A stretch of DNA of 64,000 nucleotides, taken from the NCBI RefSeq assembly GCF_036555685.1, contig NZ_DATBKY010000047.1, positions 1 through 64,000 of the forward strand, written 5' to 3'. Below are positions 23,757 to 32,559 of the stretch, in pieces (within the stretch, counting starts at the first letter, position 1; each line of letters begins with the position of its first letter). Under the pieces are notes generated by a model. It saw nothing but the letters and a program-made list of their open reading frames with translations, was not told the origin of the DNA and did not search any database. Made by a program: the position numbers and the translations under genes. Origin of the DNA: Actinophytocola sp036555685 (GTDB lineage Bacteria > Actinomycetota > Actinomycetes > Mycobacteriales > Pseudonocardiaceae).

Positions 23757-25508
23757 TCACGCGCCGTGCCAGGACCGCCACAGCCTGGCGTACTCTCCCC
23801 CGGCCTCGACGAGCTGGTGGTGGTTGCCGAGCTCGGTGATCCGGCCGTCGGCCATCACCGCGACGCGGTCGGCGTAGTGCGCGGTGTGCAGCCGGTGGGC
23901 GATCGCGATCACCGTGCGGCCGGCGAGGACCGCGCCCATCGCACGCTCGGCCTGGCGAGCGGTGGCCGGGTCGAGCAGTGCGGTGGCCTCGTCGAGGATC
24001 ACCGTGTGCGGGTCGACGAGGACGACCCGGGCGAGCGCGAGCTGCTGGGCCTGGGCGGCGTCGAGGGCGAGGCCGCCCGCGCCGAGCTCGGTGCCCAGGC
24101 CGGCGGGCAGCGTGTGCACCCACTCGGCGTCGACGGCGGCGAGCGCGCCGAGCAGGTCGGCGTCGGTCGCGGCCGGTGCGGCGATGGCGAGGTTGTCCCG
24201 GACGGTGCCGATGAACACGTGGTGCTCCTGGGTGACCAGGACGATCCGGCGGCGCAGCTCCTCCGGGGCGAGGTCGGCGACCGGCACGCCGCCGACGGAC
24301 ACCGTGCCGGCACGCGGCCGGTCGACGCCGGCGAGCAGCCGGCCGAGGGTGGACTTGCCGGCGCCGGACGGGCCGACGATCGCGAGCCGCTCCCCCGGCC
24401 GCACGGAGAGGTCGACGCCGTGGAGCACGTCGCGGTAGCTCGCGTGGTAGGCGTAGTGGACGCCCGTGACCTCGAGCCGGTCGTCGCGCGGGTGCCCGCC
24501 CGGCGGGACTTCCGTACCGGCCTCGGCCACGCCCTTGAGGCGGGCCAGTGAGGCGCTGCTCCGCTGCAGGTTCTCAACCCACATCAGCACCCGGTTGACC
24601 GGGTCGACGAGCTGCATCGAGTACAGCGCGGCCGACACGACCGCGCCGAGCGTCGCCTGGCCGTTCGTGTACAGCAGCCCGCCGGCGACGAGGACGACGC
24701 ACGTCGACAGCATGTAGGAGAAGTCGACCTGCGGGAACAGCACGCAGCGCAGGAAGAGCGTGTACACGCGGGTGCGGTGCGCCTCGGCGACGCTGCGGTC
24801 GCCGGCCCGCACGCGGCGGCGCTGCAGGCCGAACGCCTCGACCGTGCGGGCGCCGTCGGCGGTGGCGGCGAGGGTCTCGGACATCTCCGAGTTCGCCGAC
24901 CCCTCGGCGAGGTAGCCATCGCGGGCGCGGCGGACGTACCAGCGGCCGGTGAACCAGAGCGCGCCGACGCCGGTGGCCGCGCACAGCCCGAGCACGGGGT
25001 CGAGGAGGAAGACCGCGCCGAGGATGAACAGCGTCTGCAACGCGCCGACGAACACCTCGGGTGCCGCGTCGCGCAGCGCGCCGCCGACGACGGCGATGTC
25101 ACCGGTGGTGCGGGCCATCAGGTCACCGGTGCCGGCGCGCTCCACCACCGAGGTGGGCAGCGCGAGCGTGCGATCGACGAACTCCTCGCGCAGCCGGGCC
25201 AGCGAGCGCTCGGCGAAGCGGTGTGCGAGGTAGTGCGCGAAGCGGGTGAGCACCACGTGCGCGATCGCGGCGCCGACGATCGCGAACGCCAGCATGTCCA
25301 CAGTGGACGTGTCGGCTCCGTCGGCCTCGACGTGGTTGACGATGCGGCCGATCAGCCACGGCGCGGCGAGGCCGGTGGCGGCCGCGAGCGAGGTGGTGAG
25401 CAGGACGAGGACGGTGCCGCGCGGGTCGGTGGTGATCAGCTCCCGGTTGGCGCGGCGGACGGCGGCACGGCTCGCGACCGGCAGCTGCCAGGTGTGCTTC
25501 TGGGTCAC
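23757..25508 (-). CDS. ABC exporter half, consensus Walker A/B, degenerate signature
   Basis: This 583-residue half-transporter has six membrane helices (about 25-310) followed by one ATPase domain. Walker A GPSGAGKST (about 376-384), Q-loop VTQEHHVF, Walker B VILDEATALLD and the H-loop AHRL are all intact. The signature, normally LSGGQ, reads LDAAQ (about 484). The gene begins 52 bases after the other half (25561-27288). In a heterodimer its good nucleotide-binding residues would pair with the good LSGGQ of the partner, giving one working site. The family exports drugs, peptides or lipids; the substrate is unknown. Confidence 0.9.
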   Translation of the reverse strand: MTQKHTWQLPVASRAAVRRANRELITTDPRGTVLVLLTTSLAAATGLAAPWLIGRIVNHVEADGADTSTVDMLAFAIVGAAIAHVVLTRFAHYLAHRFAERSLARLREEFVDRTLALPTSVVERAGTGDLMARTTGDIAVVGGALRDAAPEVFVGALQTLFILGAVFLLDPVLGLCAATGVGALWFTGRWYVRRARDGYLAEGSANSEMSETLAATADGARTVEAFGLQRRRVRAGDRSVAEAHRTRVYTLFLRCVLFPQVDFSYMLSTCVVLVAGGLLYTNGQATLGAVVSAALYSMQLVDPVNRVLMWVENLQRSSASLARLKGVAEAGTEVPPGGHPRDDRLEVTGVHYAYHASYRDVLHGVDLSVRPGERLAIVGPSGAGKSTLGRLLAGVDRPRAGTVSVGGVPVADLAPEELRRRIVLVTQEHHVFIGTVRDNLAIAAPAATDADLLGALAAVDAEWVHTLPAGLGTELGAGGLALDAAQAQQLALARVVLVDPHTVILDEATALLDPATARQAERAMGAVLAGRTVIAIAHRLHTAHYADRVAVMADGRITELGNHHQLVEAGGEYARLWRSWHGA

Positions 25509-25560
25509 CGTCTCACCCCGCGGCGACGCACGGAGCCGGCATTTCGGGGCGGCGGAACTG

Positions 25561-27288
25561 TCATACCAGCTCCTCCTCGCTGCCGCGGTACGCGAGGGCG
25601 CGGTAGCCGGGCTCGGTGGCGAGCAGGTCGCCGTGCGTGCCGGTGGCGGCGACCCGGCCGTCGACGAGGAAGACGACGCGGTCGGCGAGGTCGAGCAGCA
25701 GCGGCGAGGTGGCGATGAGCACGGTGGTGCGGTCGCGGCGGGTCTCGCGCAGCCGGGTGGCGATGACGGACTCGGTGTGCGCGTCGACCGCGGAGGTCGG
25801 CTCCACGAGGATCAGCACCTCGGGGTCGGCGAGCAGGGCGCGGGTGAGCCGCAGCCGCTGGCGCTGGCCGCCGGACAGGTCACGGCCCTGCGCCTCGATG
25901 TAGGACGCGAGGCCGTCGGGCAGGCCGGTCACGACGTCCTCGGCGACCGCGGTGTGGACGGCGGCGTGGATCTCGTGGTCGTCGTGGTCGGTCTCGGTGG
26001 CGACCGCGTGCCGCAGCGGGCCGGCGAACAGGTAGGCGTCGTTGTCGGCGACGAGGATGCGGCGGCGGACCTCGTCGACGGGCATGGTCGCGAGCGGCCG
26101 GCCGGCCCAGGTGGCGTCGGAGTCGACGTAGCGGCCGAGCCGGTCGGCGACGGCGAGCGCGTCGGCGGGCGACGCGGCGGCGACCGCGAGCAGCTCCCCC
26201 GGGCGGACGGTGAGCCCGGAGGCCGGGTCGTGGAGCTCGGCGGCCCGGGTCGGGCAGGGCGTGGCGGCGTGGTCGGCGACGGTGGGCCGCAGGGTCAGGA
26301 CGCGGACGACGCGGCGGGCGGCGACGAGCCCGCGGTTGATGTCCTGGGCGCCTTCGATGAGGAAGTACACCGGCGTGGCGAGCATGGCGACGTAGCCGTA
26401 GACGGCGACCATCTCGCCGATGGTGATCTCTCCGGCGGCGGTCATCCGTGCCGCGAGCCAGGTGACGGCGGCGAGGAACAGGCTGGGCATGCCAACCGTG
26501 ACGGCCTCGATCCAGCTGGACACCGCGCCGACCCGGTAGCCCTCGTCGCGCAGCGCGCCGGACTCGCGGCGGTAGCGCTCGGCGAATCGGTCCTTGCCGC
26601 CGATGCCGCACAGCACGCGCAGGCCCGCGACGATGTCGCCGGCGCGGGCGGCGAGCGCGCCCTGCTGCTCGCGGTAGGCGGTCTCGGTCTCCCGCATGCG
26701 GTTGAGCAGCGGGCCGAGTGAGAGCAGCAGGGCCGGGACGCCGAGCAGCACGACGAGGGCGAGCAGCGGCGAGATGCCGACGAGCAGCACGGCCACCGCG
26801 GCGTAGGCGACGACCGCGCCGACGCCGGGGCCGGTGGTGGTCATCGTGCGCATGATGCGGTCGAGGTCGGCGGCGCCGATGGAGACGACCTCGCCGGTGC
26901 TGACCCGGCGCGGCAGCTCGGCGCCGACGCGGACGGCGTGGCGGATCACGACCTCGACGGTGCGGAAGCCGGCGTCGAGCCGCACGAACGTCATCGTGCG
27001 GTGGCGCATGATCCCGATGACGGAGTTGACCATGCCGGTGAGCGCGATGAGGCCGGTCCACAGCCCGAGCCGGCCCATGTCGCGGGCCCGCAGCCCGTCG
27101 TCGACGGCGTGGGCGATGAGGTAGGGCGGCACGACGAGCACGAGCATCCACGTACTGCCGAACAGGACGCCGAGGCACACCCGGCCCGGTTGCTTTCTCA
27201 CCAACCACAGCAGGTACCGCAGCGCGCTCTGAGTGTCCGGAACGCCGGGATCGGCGTGGGGAGCCTTGAGGCGCATGCTCTCCACCAT
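25561..27288 (-). CDS. ABC exporter half, intact LSGGQ, lost Walker A and H-loop
   Basis: The protein has 575 residues: six helices, then an ATPase domain whose signature DLSGGQRQRL (about 469) is perfect. The Walker A position reads AAASPADALAV (about 371) without any GxxGxGKS/T. Walker B is LILVEPTS, with the Asp replaced by Val but the catalytic Glu kept, and the switch His is missing (IATSPLLL). It cannot bind ATP normally by itself. Together with the downstream half it forms a heterodimer with a single consensus site. ATG 27288 or ATG 27276 is the start. Upstream of it, 27289-27512 holds only the divergent promoters. Confidence 0.9.
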   Translation of the reverse strand: MVESMRLKAPHADPGVPDTQSALRYLLWLVRKQPGRVCLGVLFGSTWMLVLVVPPYLIAHAVDDGLRARDMGRLGLWTGLIALTGMVNSVIGIMRHRTMTFVRLDAGFRTVEVVIRHAVRVGAELPRRVSTGEVVSIGAADLDRIMRTMTTTGPGVGAVVAYAAVAVLLVGISPLLALVVLLGVPALLLSLGPLLNRMRETETAYREQQGALAARAGDIVAGLRVLCGIGGKDRFAERYRRESGALRDEGYRVGAVSSWIEAVTVGMPSLFLAAVTWLAARMTAAGEITIGEMVAVYGYVAMLATPVYFLIEGAQDINRGLVAARRVVRVLTLRPTVADHAATPCPTRAAELHDPASGLTVRPGELLAVAAASPADALAVADRLGRYVDSDATWAGRPLATMPVDEVRRRILVADNDAYLFAGPLRHAVATETDHDDHEIHAAVHTAVAEDVVTGLPDGLASYIEAQGRDLSGGQRQRLRLTRALLADPEVLILVEPTSAVDAHTESVIATRLRETRRDRTTVLIATSPLLLDLADRVVFLVDGRVAATGTHGDLLATEPGYRALAYRGSEEELV

Positions 27289-27512
27289 ATGGATCAGCGC
27301 CGGGACCGGTAATTCATTAACGGATCCGGCCGTTCGCGCGTAGCGACATCGAGCCGCGGTGCCGGTGGGCCACCGGACAGATAATCCGGATGGACGGGGG
27401 TACCTTGCTTGGGCGCGGACGGTGGCACGGACGCCGGACGTCCGGTTGGTTTCGCTGGGAACGACAACGAGCGCGCGGCCGCGACCGTGGCTCGCGTGAG
27501 AGTCTGGTGTGG

Positions 27513-28397
27513 ATGGATACGGTGCGTTGCTCGGCTCTGGCCGAGGCGATCGGGGAGCCGCTGGCCGGGACCGCCGCGACGGCCCGGTCGTGGCTGTGCG
27601 TGGAGCAGACAGGCCCGTGGGGGCGCGACGCGCTCGCCACGAGCCATCTGGACTCCGGCGTCTCCCGTGACCTCGCGGCGCTCGCCGCCGGCACGGGCGT
27701 GCGGATCGTCCTGATCCGCCGGCCCGGCAGCCACCCCGACCGGCACCGCCCGGTCCCCCGGCACGTGTACCTCGCGCACACCGCGCCCGGCAACACGTGG
27801 CTGGAACGCACGATGGTCACCGACCCGAAGGCGCTGCTGGACCTCGACTTCACGCGTGCCGGTAACGGCGAGCCGGGCCTGCTCGGCGAGCGGGTCGCCG
27901 CTCCCCTGCTGCTGGTGTGCACCAACGGCCGCCGCGACGTGTGCTGCGCGCTGCGCGGCCGTCCGGTCGCGGCGGCGCTGGCCCGGCGGCACGGCGACGC
28001 GGTGTGGGAGAGCACGCACCTCGGCGGGCACCGCTTCGCGCCGACCGCGGTCCGCCTACCGACGGGCTACTCCTACGGCCGGCTCGACGTGGACTTCGCC
28101 GCGGGTTTGCTCGGCCGAGCAAGTGTGGTCACCGACAACTGCCGTGGCCGGTCGACGTGGCCGGCGGCCGGCCAGGTGGCCGAGCTCGCGGTGCGTGCGC
28201 GCACCGGCGAGCAGGACCCGGACGCGCTGCGAGTCGCGGCGGTCGAGGGCGAGGTGGTCACCGTCGACCACGTGGACGGCCGGCAGTGGCGGGTCACCGT
28301 CACCGAACGGGAGATCGGCCCGCCACGGCCGGCGAGCTGCACCAAGGCCCCTACCCCGGCGATCGCGCTCGAGGCTCTGGAGGTCCGGGCGAGCTAG
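27513..28397 (+). CDS. Sucrase/ferredoxin-like family protein (thioredoxin-like [2Fe-2S])
   Basis: The 294-residue protein matches the sucraseferredoxin-like family. The core is LLLVCTNGRRDVCCALRGRP followed by WESTHLGGHRFAPT and LPTGYSYGRL; the cysteines and HxxGHxF motif are those expected to hold a thioredoxin-like [2Fe-2S] cluster. A further conserved part is SWLCVEQTGPWGRDAL near the N-terminus. ATG 27513 is chosen because upstream codons lack family similarity. Function in actinobacteria is unknown; a redox role is plausible. It is convergent with the thioredoxin gene and shares CTAG stop bases with it. Confidence 0.85.
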   Translation: MDTVRCSALAEAIGEPLAGTAATARSWLCVEQTGPWGRDALATSHLDSGVSRDLAALAAGTGVRIVLIRRPGSHPDRHRPVPRHVYLAHTAPGNTWLERTMVTDPKALLDLDFTRAGNGEPGLLGERVAAPLLLVCTNGRRDVCCALRGRPVAAALARRHGDAVWESTHLGGHRFAPTAVRLPTGYSYGRLDVDFAAGLLGRASVVTDNCRGRSTWPAAGQVAELAVRARTGEQDPDALRVAAVEGEVVTVDHVDGRQWRVTVTEREIGPPRPASCTKAPTPAIALEALEVRAS

Positions 28398-28735
28398 CGC
28401 AGTCCGAGCGCCTCGTCGAGGTCGGCGAGCACGCGGGACTTCGGACGCGCGCCGACGAACGTGCGGACCGGCTCGCCGTCGCGGAAGAGGATCATCGTGG
28501 GCAGCGAGAGCACCTGGTAGGCGGTCCCGGTGCGCGGGTTCTCGTCGTAGTTGATCTTGCGGATGGCCAGGACGTCCGCGCGCTCCTCCGCGATCTCGGC
28601 GAGCACGGGTTCGATCATCTTGCACGGCGGGCACCACGTGGCCCAGAAGTCGACCAGGACGGGCTTGCCGCTGCGCAGCACCTCCTCGGCGAACGTCTCG
28701 TCGGTGACGGCGGCCAGGCTGGACGTGGTGGTCAC
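28394..28735 (-). CDS. Thioredoxin
   Basis: The 113-residue thioredoxin has active site WCPPC (Cys35 and Cys38; PP instead of the common GP) within VLVDFWATWCPPCKM, and the cis-proline loop LSLPTMILF. No signal peptide is present, so it is cytoplasmic. GTG 28735 overlaps the stop of the MerR-type regulator by four bases and has AAGGAG upstream. The two genes form an operon from a MerR-type promoter, so this thioredoxin is likely to be induced by the signal that its regulator detects. Confidence 0.92.
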   Translation of the reverse strand: MTTTSSLAAVTDETFAEEVLRSGKPVLVDFWATWCPPCKMIEPVLAEIAEERADVLAIRKINYDENPRTGTAYQVLSLPTMILFRDGEPVRTFVGARPKSRVLADLDEALGLR

Positions 28736-29151
28736 GGAAGCTCCTTGCTCGGGTAGGCAACTGTGCACGGGTCGGCGACGAAACCCGGCCCGTCGTCGTG
28801 CCGGGCGAGCGCGTCGGCGAGCTTGCCGTGCAGTTCGGCGCGAATGGCACCGAGCCGCTCCAGGCAGGCGTCGACCTCGGCCAGCTTGCGCCGGTACACC
28901 TCGATCGAGTCGCCGCAGGCGTCGCCCGTCGAGTGCCCGGCACGCAGGCACTCGACGAACGGCCGGGTGTCGTCGAGGGTCAGGCCGATGTCCTGCAGCG
29001 TCCGGATCTCGGCGACCAGGCGCAGGTCGTCCTCGCCGTACTCGCGATAGCCGTTCGCCGAGCGCTGTGCCGTGAGCAGTCCCTGGGACTCGTAGAACCG
29101 CAGCGCGCGGGTGGTGGTGCCGGCGCGGCGGGCGAGCTCACCGATTCGCAT
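28732..29151 (-). CDS. MerR-family redox-type activator of the thioredoxin operon
   Basis: The 139-residue protein has the MerR HTH RIGELARRAGTTTRALRFYE followed by the wing GLLTAQRSANGYREYG, and a long dimerisation helix. Cysteines lie at residues 68, 79 and 96 (ECLRAGHSTGDACGDS and DACLERL) and one near the C-terminus (DPCTVAY). This suggests thiol, metal or electrophile sensing, but not the SoxR cluster pattern. The start ATG 29151 is leaderless-looking (TACGCT seven bases upstream). It precedes and overlaps thioredoxin and most likely activates both genes. Confidence 0.85.
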   Translation of the reverse strand: MRIGELARRAGTTTRALRFYESQGLLTAQRSANGYREYGEDDLRLVAEIRTLQDIGLTLDDTRPFVECLRAGHSTGDACGDSIEVYRRKLAEVDACLERLGAIRAELHGKLADALARHDDGPGFVADPCTVAYPSKELP

Positions 29152-29158
29152 ACACCCG

Positions 29159-29189
29159 AGCGTAAACATTGACGCGCGCGTCAAGGCAA
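29159..29189 (-). promoter_or_regulatory. MerR-type promoter: 19-bp spacer with 16-bp palindrome
   Basis: On the minus strand, -35 TTGCCT (29189-29184) and -10 TACGCT (29164-29159) are 19 bases apart, the lengthened spacer that MerR proteins untwist. The perfect palindrome TTGACGCGCGCGTCAA (29169-29184) fills the spacer. The -10 ends seven bases before the regulator's ATG, so the mRNA should be leaderless. Confidence 0.7.
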
Positions 29190-29243
29190 ACCTCGTGCGC
29201 GGGGCGACCGTCGAACACGGTGAGCGGGCGCCGGCGGCAGCGG

Positions 29244-29579
29244 TCAGCCGGTCCAGAACGGGCGGACCTCGACCATGCCGAGCCTGGCCATCGGGTGCTT
29301 GGCGGCGACCTCGACCGCCTCGTCGAGGTTCGCGCACTCGACGATGTCGAAGCCGCCCATTTGTTCCTTGGTCTCGGCGAACGGACCGTCGGTCACGAGC
29401 GTCTCGTCACCGCGCACGCGCACGGTCGTCGCGTCGCTCGCCGCCCGGACGCGGTTGCCGGTCAGCCGGATCCCGCGGCGGGTCATCTCGTCAACCCACG
29501 GCCGGGCGTCGAGCTCCGCCGGGTCGTAATCGTCCGGGTCGAAGTGGCCTTCGGTGCAGATCAGCAGCAGGTACTTCAT
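29244..29579 (-). CDS. YCII-family (YciI-like) protein
   Basis: The 111-residue ferredoxin-like fold protein starts MKYLLLICTEG and contains the family DGPFAETKEQMGGFDIVE motif and the ending MVEVRPFW. Family members have been proposed as small enzymes or as accessory proteins of ECF sigma systems; here no sigma gene is adjacent. ATG 29579 is preceded by GGAGGA. It stands alone between the MerR operon and SPFH. Confidence 0.85.
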   Translation of the reverse strand: MKYLLLICTEGHFDPDDYDPAELDARPWVDEMTRRGIRLTGNRVRAASDATTVRVRGDETLVTDGPFAETKEQMGGFDIVECANLDEAVEVAAKHPMARLGMVEVRPFWTG

Positions 29580-29689
29580 GGTTCCTCCGCTTCCTCGTCT
29601 ACACCTACCCGACGAACGGCGACCACGCGTATCTACCGGTACGAAAAATCGGCGCCCCCGCGAACACGGGGCGCCGATCGTGGTGTCGC

Positions 29690-31057
29690 TCAGTACCGGG
29701 GCGGGTCCTCGTCCGACAGTTCGGTCGACTCCGACCCACCCGACCGGCCCGGACCGGCCGGCCGCGGCGGGGCCGGCGGCCGGGTCGGCGGAGGCGTCGA
29801 CGTGTCGGGCGCGGGTGCCGGTGGAGTGACCGAAGGTGGCACGGACGGCGGACCCGGCGGCACCGACGGTGGCACCGTGGGCGGAGCCGGGGTCGGCGGT
29901 ACGTCGGGCGTGGCCGACGGCGCGATGGCCGGCCGCACCGGCGAGGCCGACGGCGCGAACGGGCTCGGCACCTCCTGGCGTGCGACCGCCTCGGCCTCGC
30001 GCACCGCCTCGGCGACCTTCGGGTCGCTCGCGGTGTCGAACCAGCTCTTGATCTCGTCCTCGTCCTCGTCCTTGTACGCGGGTGGCTCGTAGGCGGGTGG
30101 CTCGTAGCGGAACACGCCGTCGTCACCAGGCGCGCCCAGCGCCTTGGCGAAGCCCTCGAGGGCCTTGCCGAAGTCGTTGGGCAGCATCCACACCTTGTTC
30201 GCGTCGCCCTGCGCCATCTGCGGGAGCGTCTGCAGGTACTGGTAGGCCAGCACCTCCGGGGTCGGCTTGCCGGCCTTGATCGCGTCGAACACCTTCTCGA
30301 TGGCCTTCGCCTGGCCCTGCGCCTGCAGGTACCGGGCCGCACGCTCACCCTGGGCGCGCAGGATCCGGGACTGCCGCTCCCCCTCGGAGGCGAGGATCGC
30401 GGCCTGCTTCGCGCCCTCGGCGGACAGGATCTGGCTCTGCTTCTGCCCCTCGGCGGTCTTGATGGCCGCCTCCCTGGTGCCCTCCGCGGTGAGGATCATG
30501 GCGCGCTTCTCGCGGTCCGCGCGCATCTGCTTCTCCATGGAGTCCTGAATGGACGGTGGCGGGTCGATGGCCTTCAGCTCGACGCGGGCGACCCGGATGC
30601 CCCACCGGCCGGTCGCCTCGTCGAGCACGCCGCGCAGCTGCCCGTTGATCGAGTCGCGGGAGGTCAGGGTCTCCTCCAGGCTCATGCCACCGACCACGTT
30701 GCGCAGCGTGGTGGTGGTCAGCTGCTCGACGCCCACGATGTAGTCGGAGATCTCGTACACCGCGTCGCGCGGGTTGGTCACCTGGAAGTACACGACGGTG
30801 TCGATCGACACGGTCAGGTTGTCCTGGGTGATCACCGGCTGCGGCGGGAACGAGACCACCTGCTCGCGGCGGTCGATGCGAGCCCGTACCCGGTCGAGGA
30901 ACGGCACGAGGAAGTTCAGGCCGGGCTCGGCCACCGAACGGAACCTGCCCAGCCGCTCGATCACCGCGGACTGCGCCTGCGGGATCACCAGGATCGACTT
31001 CACCACGATCGTGACGACGAACAGCACCACGATCACGACGATGATGAGGATGGTCAA
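29690..31057 (-). CDS. SPFH/band 7 (stomatin-like) membrane protein
   Basis: The 455-residue protein has one N-terminal membrane helix (TILIIVVIVVLFVVTIVVK), an SPFH domain (VIERLGRFRSVAEPGLNFLVPFLDRV; core RLGRFRSVAEPG), an alanine/glutamate-rich coiled coil (about 180-260) and a proline-rich tail of about 100 residues (PPSVPPGPPSVPPS). Homologues form large cage-like oligomers in ordered membrane patches and recruit FtsH or other proteins. TTG 31057 is the start, with GGAGG four bases before it. The NfeD gene upstream on the same strand is the standard partner. The Pro-rich tail is longer than usual. Confidence 0.9.
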   Translation of the reverse strand: MTILIIVVIVVLFVVTIVVKSILVIPQAQSAVIERLGRFRSVAEPGLNFLVPFLDRVRARIDRREQVVSFPPQPVITQDNLTVSIDTVVYFQVTNPRDAVYEISDYIVGVEQLTTTTLRNVVGGMSLEETLTSRDSINGQLRGVLDEATGRWGIRVARVELKAIDPPPSIQDSMEKQMRADREKRAMILTAEGTREAAIKTAEGQKQSQILSAEGAKQAAILASEGERQSRILRAQGERAARYLQAQGQAKAIEKVFDAIKAGKPTPEVLAYQYLQTLPQMAQGDANKVWMLPNDFGKALEGFAKALGAPGDDGVFRYEPPAYEPPAYKDEDEDEIKSWFDTASDPKVAEAVREAEAVARQEVPSPFAPSASPVRPAIAPSATPDVPPTPAPPTVPPSVPPGPPSVPPSVTPPAPAPDTSTPPPTRPPAPPRPAGPGRSGGSESTELSDEDPPRY

Positions 31058-31201
31058 CGTGCCTCCACTCCGGCTCGGGTCGGCGCCTCCTGGTCGGCGC
31101 GCTGGAAGTAGATCACAAGATCGTCCCGAACCTGCTCATGCGAGCGCCGCGTCCACCGAGAAGATGGCCGCGATCACCTGAATGCCGTCTCACTCGCGCG
31201 A

Positions 31202-31630
31202 TCACTCGCCTTCCGAGAGCACGACGGCGGTGGCGCCCGAGATCTCCACGATCGTCACCTCGGCGCCGGGCGAGATCTCCTTCTTGTCGTCGAACGCACG
31301 GGCCGACCAGAGGTCGCCGTCGAGCCGTACCTGGCCGCCGTGCTGGTTGACCGTCGAGACCGCGACGGCCTTGCGGCCGATCAGCGCGTCCGCGTTGGTG
31401 TGCACGAGGTCGCCGTGCAGCCTGCGCTTGAGCCATGGTCTGGCGAAGGTGACGAGCCCGATGGACACGACGGCGAAGACCACCGCGGCGATGATCGTGT
31501 TCCCGAAGATCCAGTCGGCGGCCGCAGCGAACAGCGCGCCGACGCCGACCATCAGCAGGAAGAAGTCTCCGGACAGGACCTCGGCGGCGATCAGCGCGAT
31601 GCCCCCGATGAGCCATAGCAGCGCGGCCAT
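31202..31630 (-). CDS. NfeD-family membrane protein
   Basis: This 142-residue short-form NfeD has three to four membrane helices (LLWLIGGIALIAAEVL, FFLLMVGVGALFAAAADWI, IIAAVVFAVVSIGLVTF) and a C-terminal OB-fold domain (LIGRKAVAVS ... GQVRLDGDLWSARA ... PGAEVTIVEISGATAVV). NfeD proteins act with SPFH/stomatin proteins in membrane microdomains, and the SPFH gene is next downstream. The intervening 144 bases contain no gene that I can support. Confidence 0.9.
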   Translation of the reverse strand: MAALLWLIGGIALIAAEVLSGDFFLLMVGVGALFAAAADWIFGNTIIAAVVFAVVSIGLVTFARPWLKRRLHGDLVHTNADALIGRKAVAVSTVNQHGGQVRLDGDLWSARAFDDKKEISPGAEVTIVEISGATAVVLSEGE

Positions 31631-31665
31631 GCCCCAATGATCTCAGAGTCCGGGCCTTACGGTCA

Positions 31666-32478
31666 CTACTCCTCACCGGTCGTGACGAAGTCGATGAGCC
31701 GCTCGACGGCGCCGATGAGGGGTGTCTCCAGGTCTTTGTAGCTGCGCACGCGGGAGAGCACGCGGCGCCAGCCGTCGGCCGGATCGCCCCAGCCCAGCGC
31801 CTCGCACACGCCTTCCTTCCACGGCAGTCCGCGCGGCACGACCGGCCACGCGGCGATGCCGACGGCCGCCGGCCGGACCGCCTGCCAGATGTCCACGTAC
31901 GGGTGACCCGTGACGAGCACGTGCGGGTCGCGCACGCCGTCGACGATGCGGGACTCCTTGCTGCCGGCGACGAGGTGGTCGACGAGCACGCCGAGCCGGC
32001 GGCCCGGCCCGGTGCCGAACTCCGCGACACGGCCGGGCAGGTCGTCGACGCCGTGCAGCGGCTCGACCACGACGCCCTCGACGCGCAGGTCGTGTCCCCA
32101 CACCCGCTCGACGAGCTCGGCGTCGTGGATGCCCTCGACCCACAGCCTGCTGTCCCGCGCGGTGCGTGCCTGGTGGCCCTCGACGCGGACCGAGCCGGAC
32201 GCGGAGACCGCCGTCTTCCGCGCCGGGGCGGGCGCGGGCCGGGTGAGGGTGACGGGCTTGCCGTCGACGAGGAACCCTGCCGGGGTGAGCGGGAACAGCC
32301 GGTGCCGGCCGTGCCGGTCCTCGAGGACGACGTGACCGTGCTCGAAGCGGGTGACCGCGCCGCAGAAGCCGCTCGCCGGGTCCTCCACGACGAGGCCTAG
32401 TTCGGCCACCACCTCGGGCACCGCCCGCCGGTTCGGCTTGCGGGCGAGGACGTCGTGGCCGTACCGGTCGAAGCTCAC
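31666..32478 (-). CDS. DUF3097 family protein
   Basis: The 270-residue soluble protein is conserved in actinobacteria. It opens with FDRYGHDVLARKPNRRAVPEV and contains SRLWVEGIHDAELVERVWG, GVLVDHLVAGSKESRI and VTGHPYVDIWQAV. The combination of WVEGxxDAEL and LVDHLV...SKE suggests a Toprim-like nuclease/primase-type fold (E and DxD-like acids), but this is inference. GTG 32478 is the start. It is divergent from the ECF sigma gene at 32560. Confidence 0.8.
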   Translation of the reverse strand: MSFDRYGHDVLARKPNRRAVPEVVAELGLVVEDPASGFCGAVTRFEHGHVVLEDRHGRHRLFPLTPAGFLVDGKPVTLTRPAPAPARKTAVSASGSVRVEGHQARTARDSRLWVEGIHDAELVERVWGHDLRVEGVVVEPLHGVDDLPGRVAEFGTGPGRRLGVLVDHLVAGSKESRIVDGVRDPHVLVTGHPYVDIWQAVRPAAVGIAAWPVVPRGLPWKEGVCEALGWGDPADGWRRVLSRVRSYKDLETPLIGAVERLIDFVTTGEE

Positions 32479-32559
32479 GGCCGCGACCCTACTGATCTTT
32501 CGCGGGAAACTTCGGCACGCGCCCGTCGGAGTGTCGGTCTCCCGGACGACTATGTCGGT

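Noticed and set aside
29690..30060. Proline-rich coding repeats of the SPFH protein tail as a possible tandem repeat element
   Set aside because: The repetition is at amino-acid level (PPSVPP-like) with varied codons. There is no DNA-level tandem unit or sign of a mobile element.
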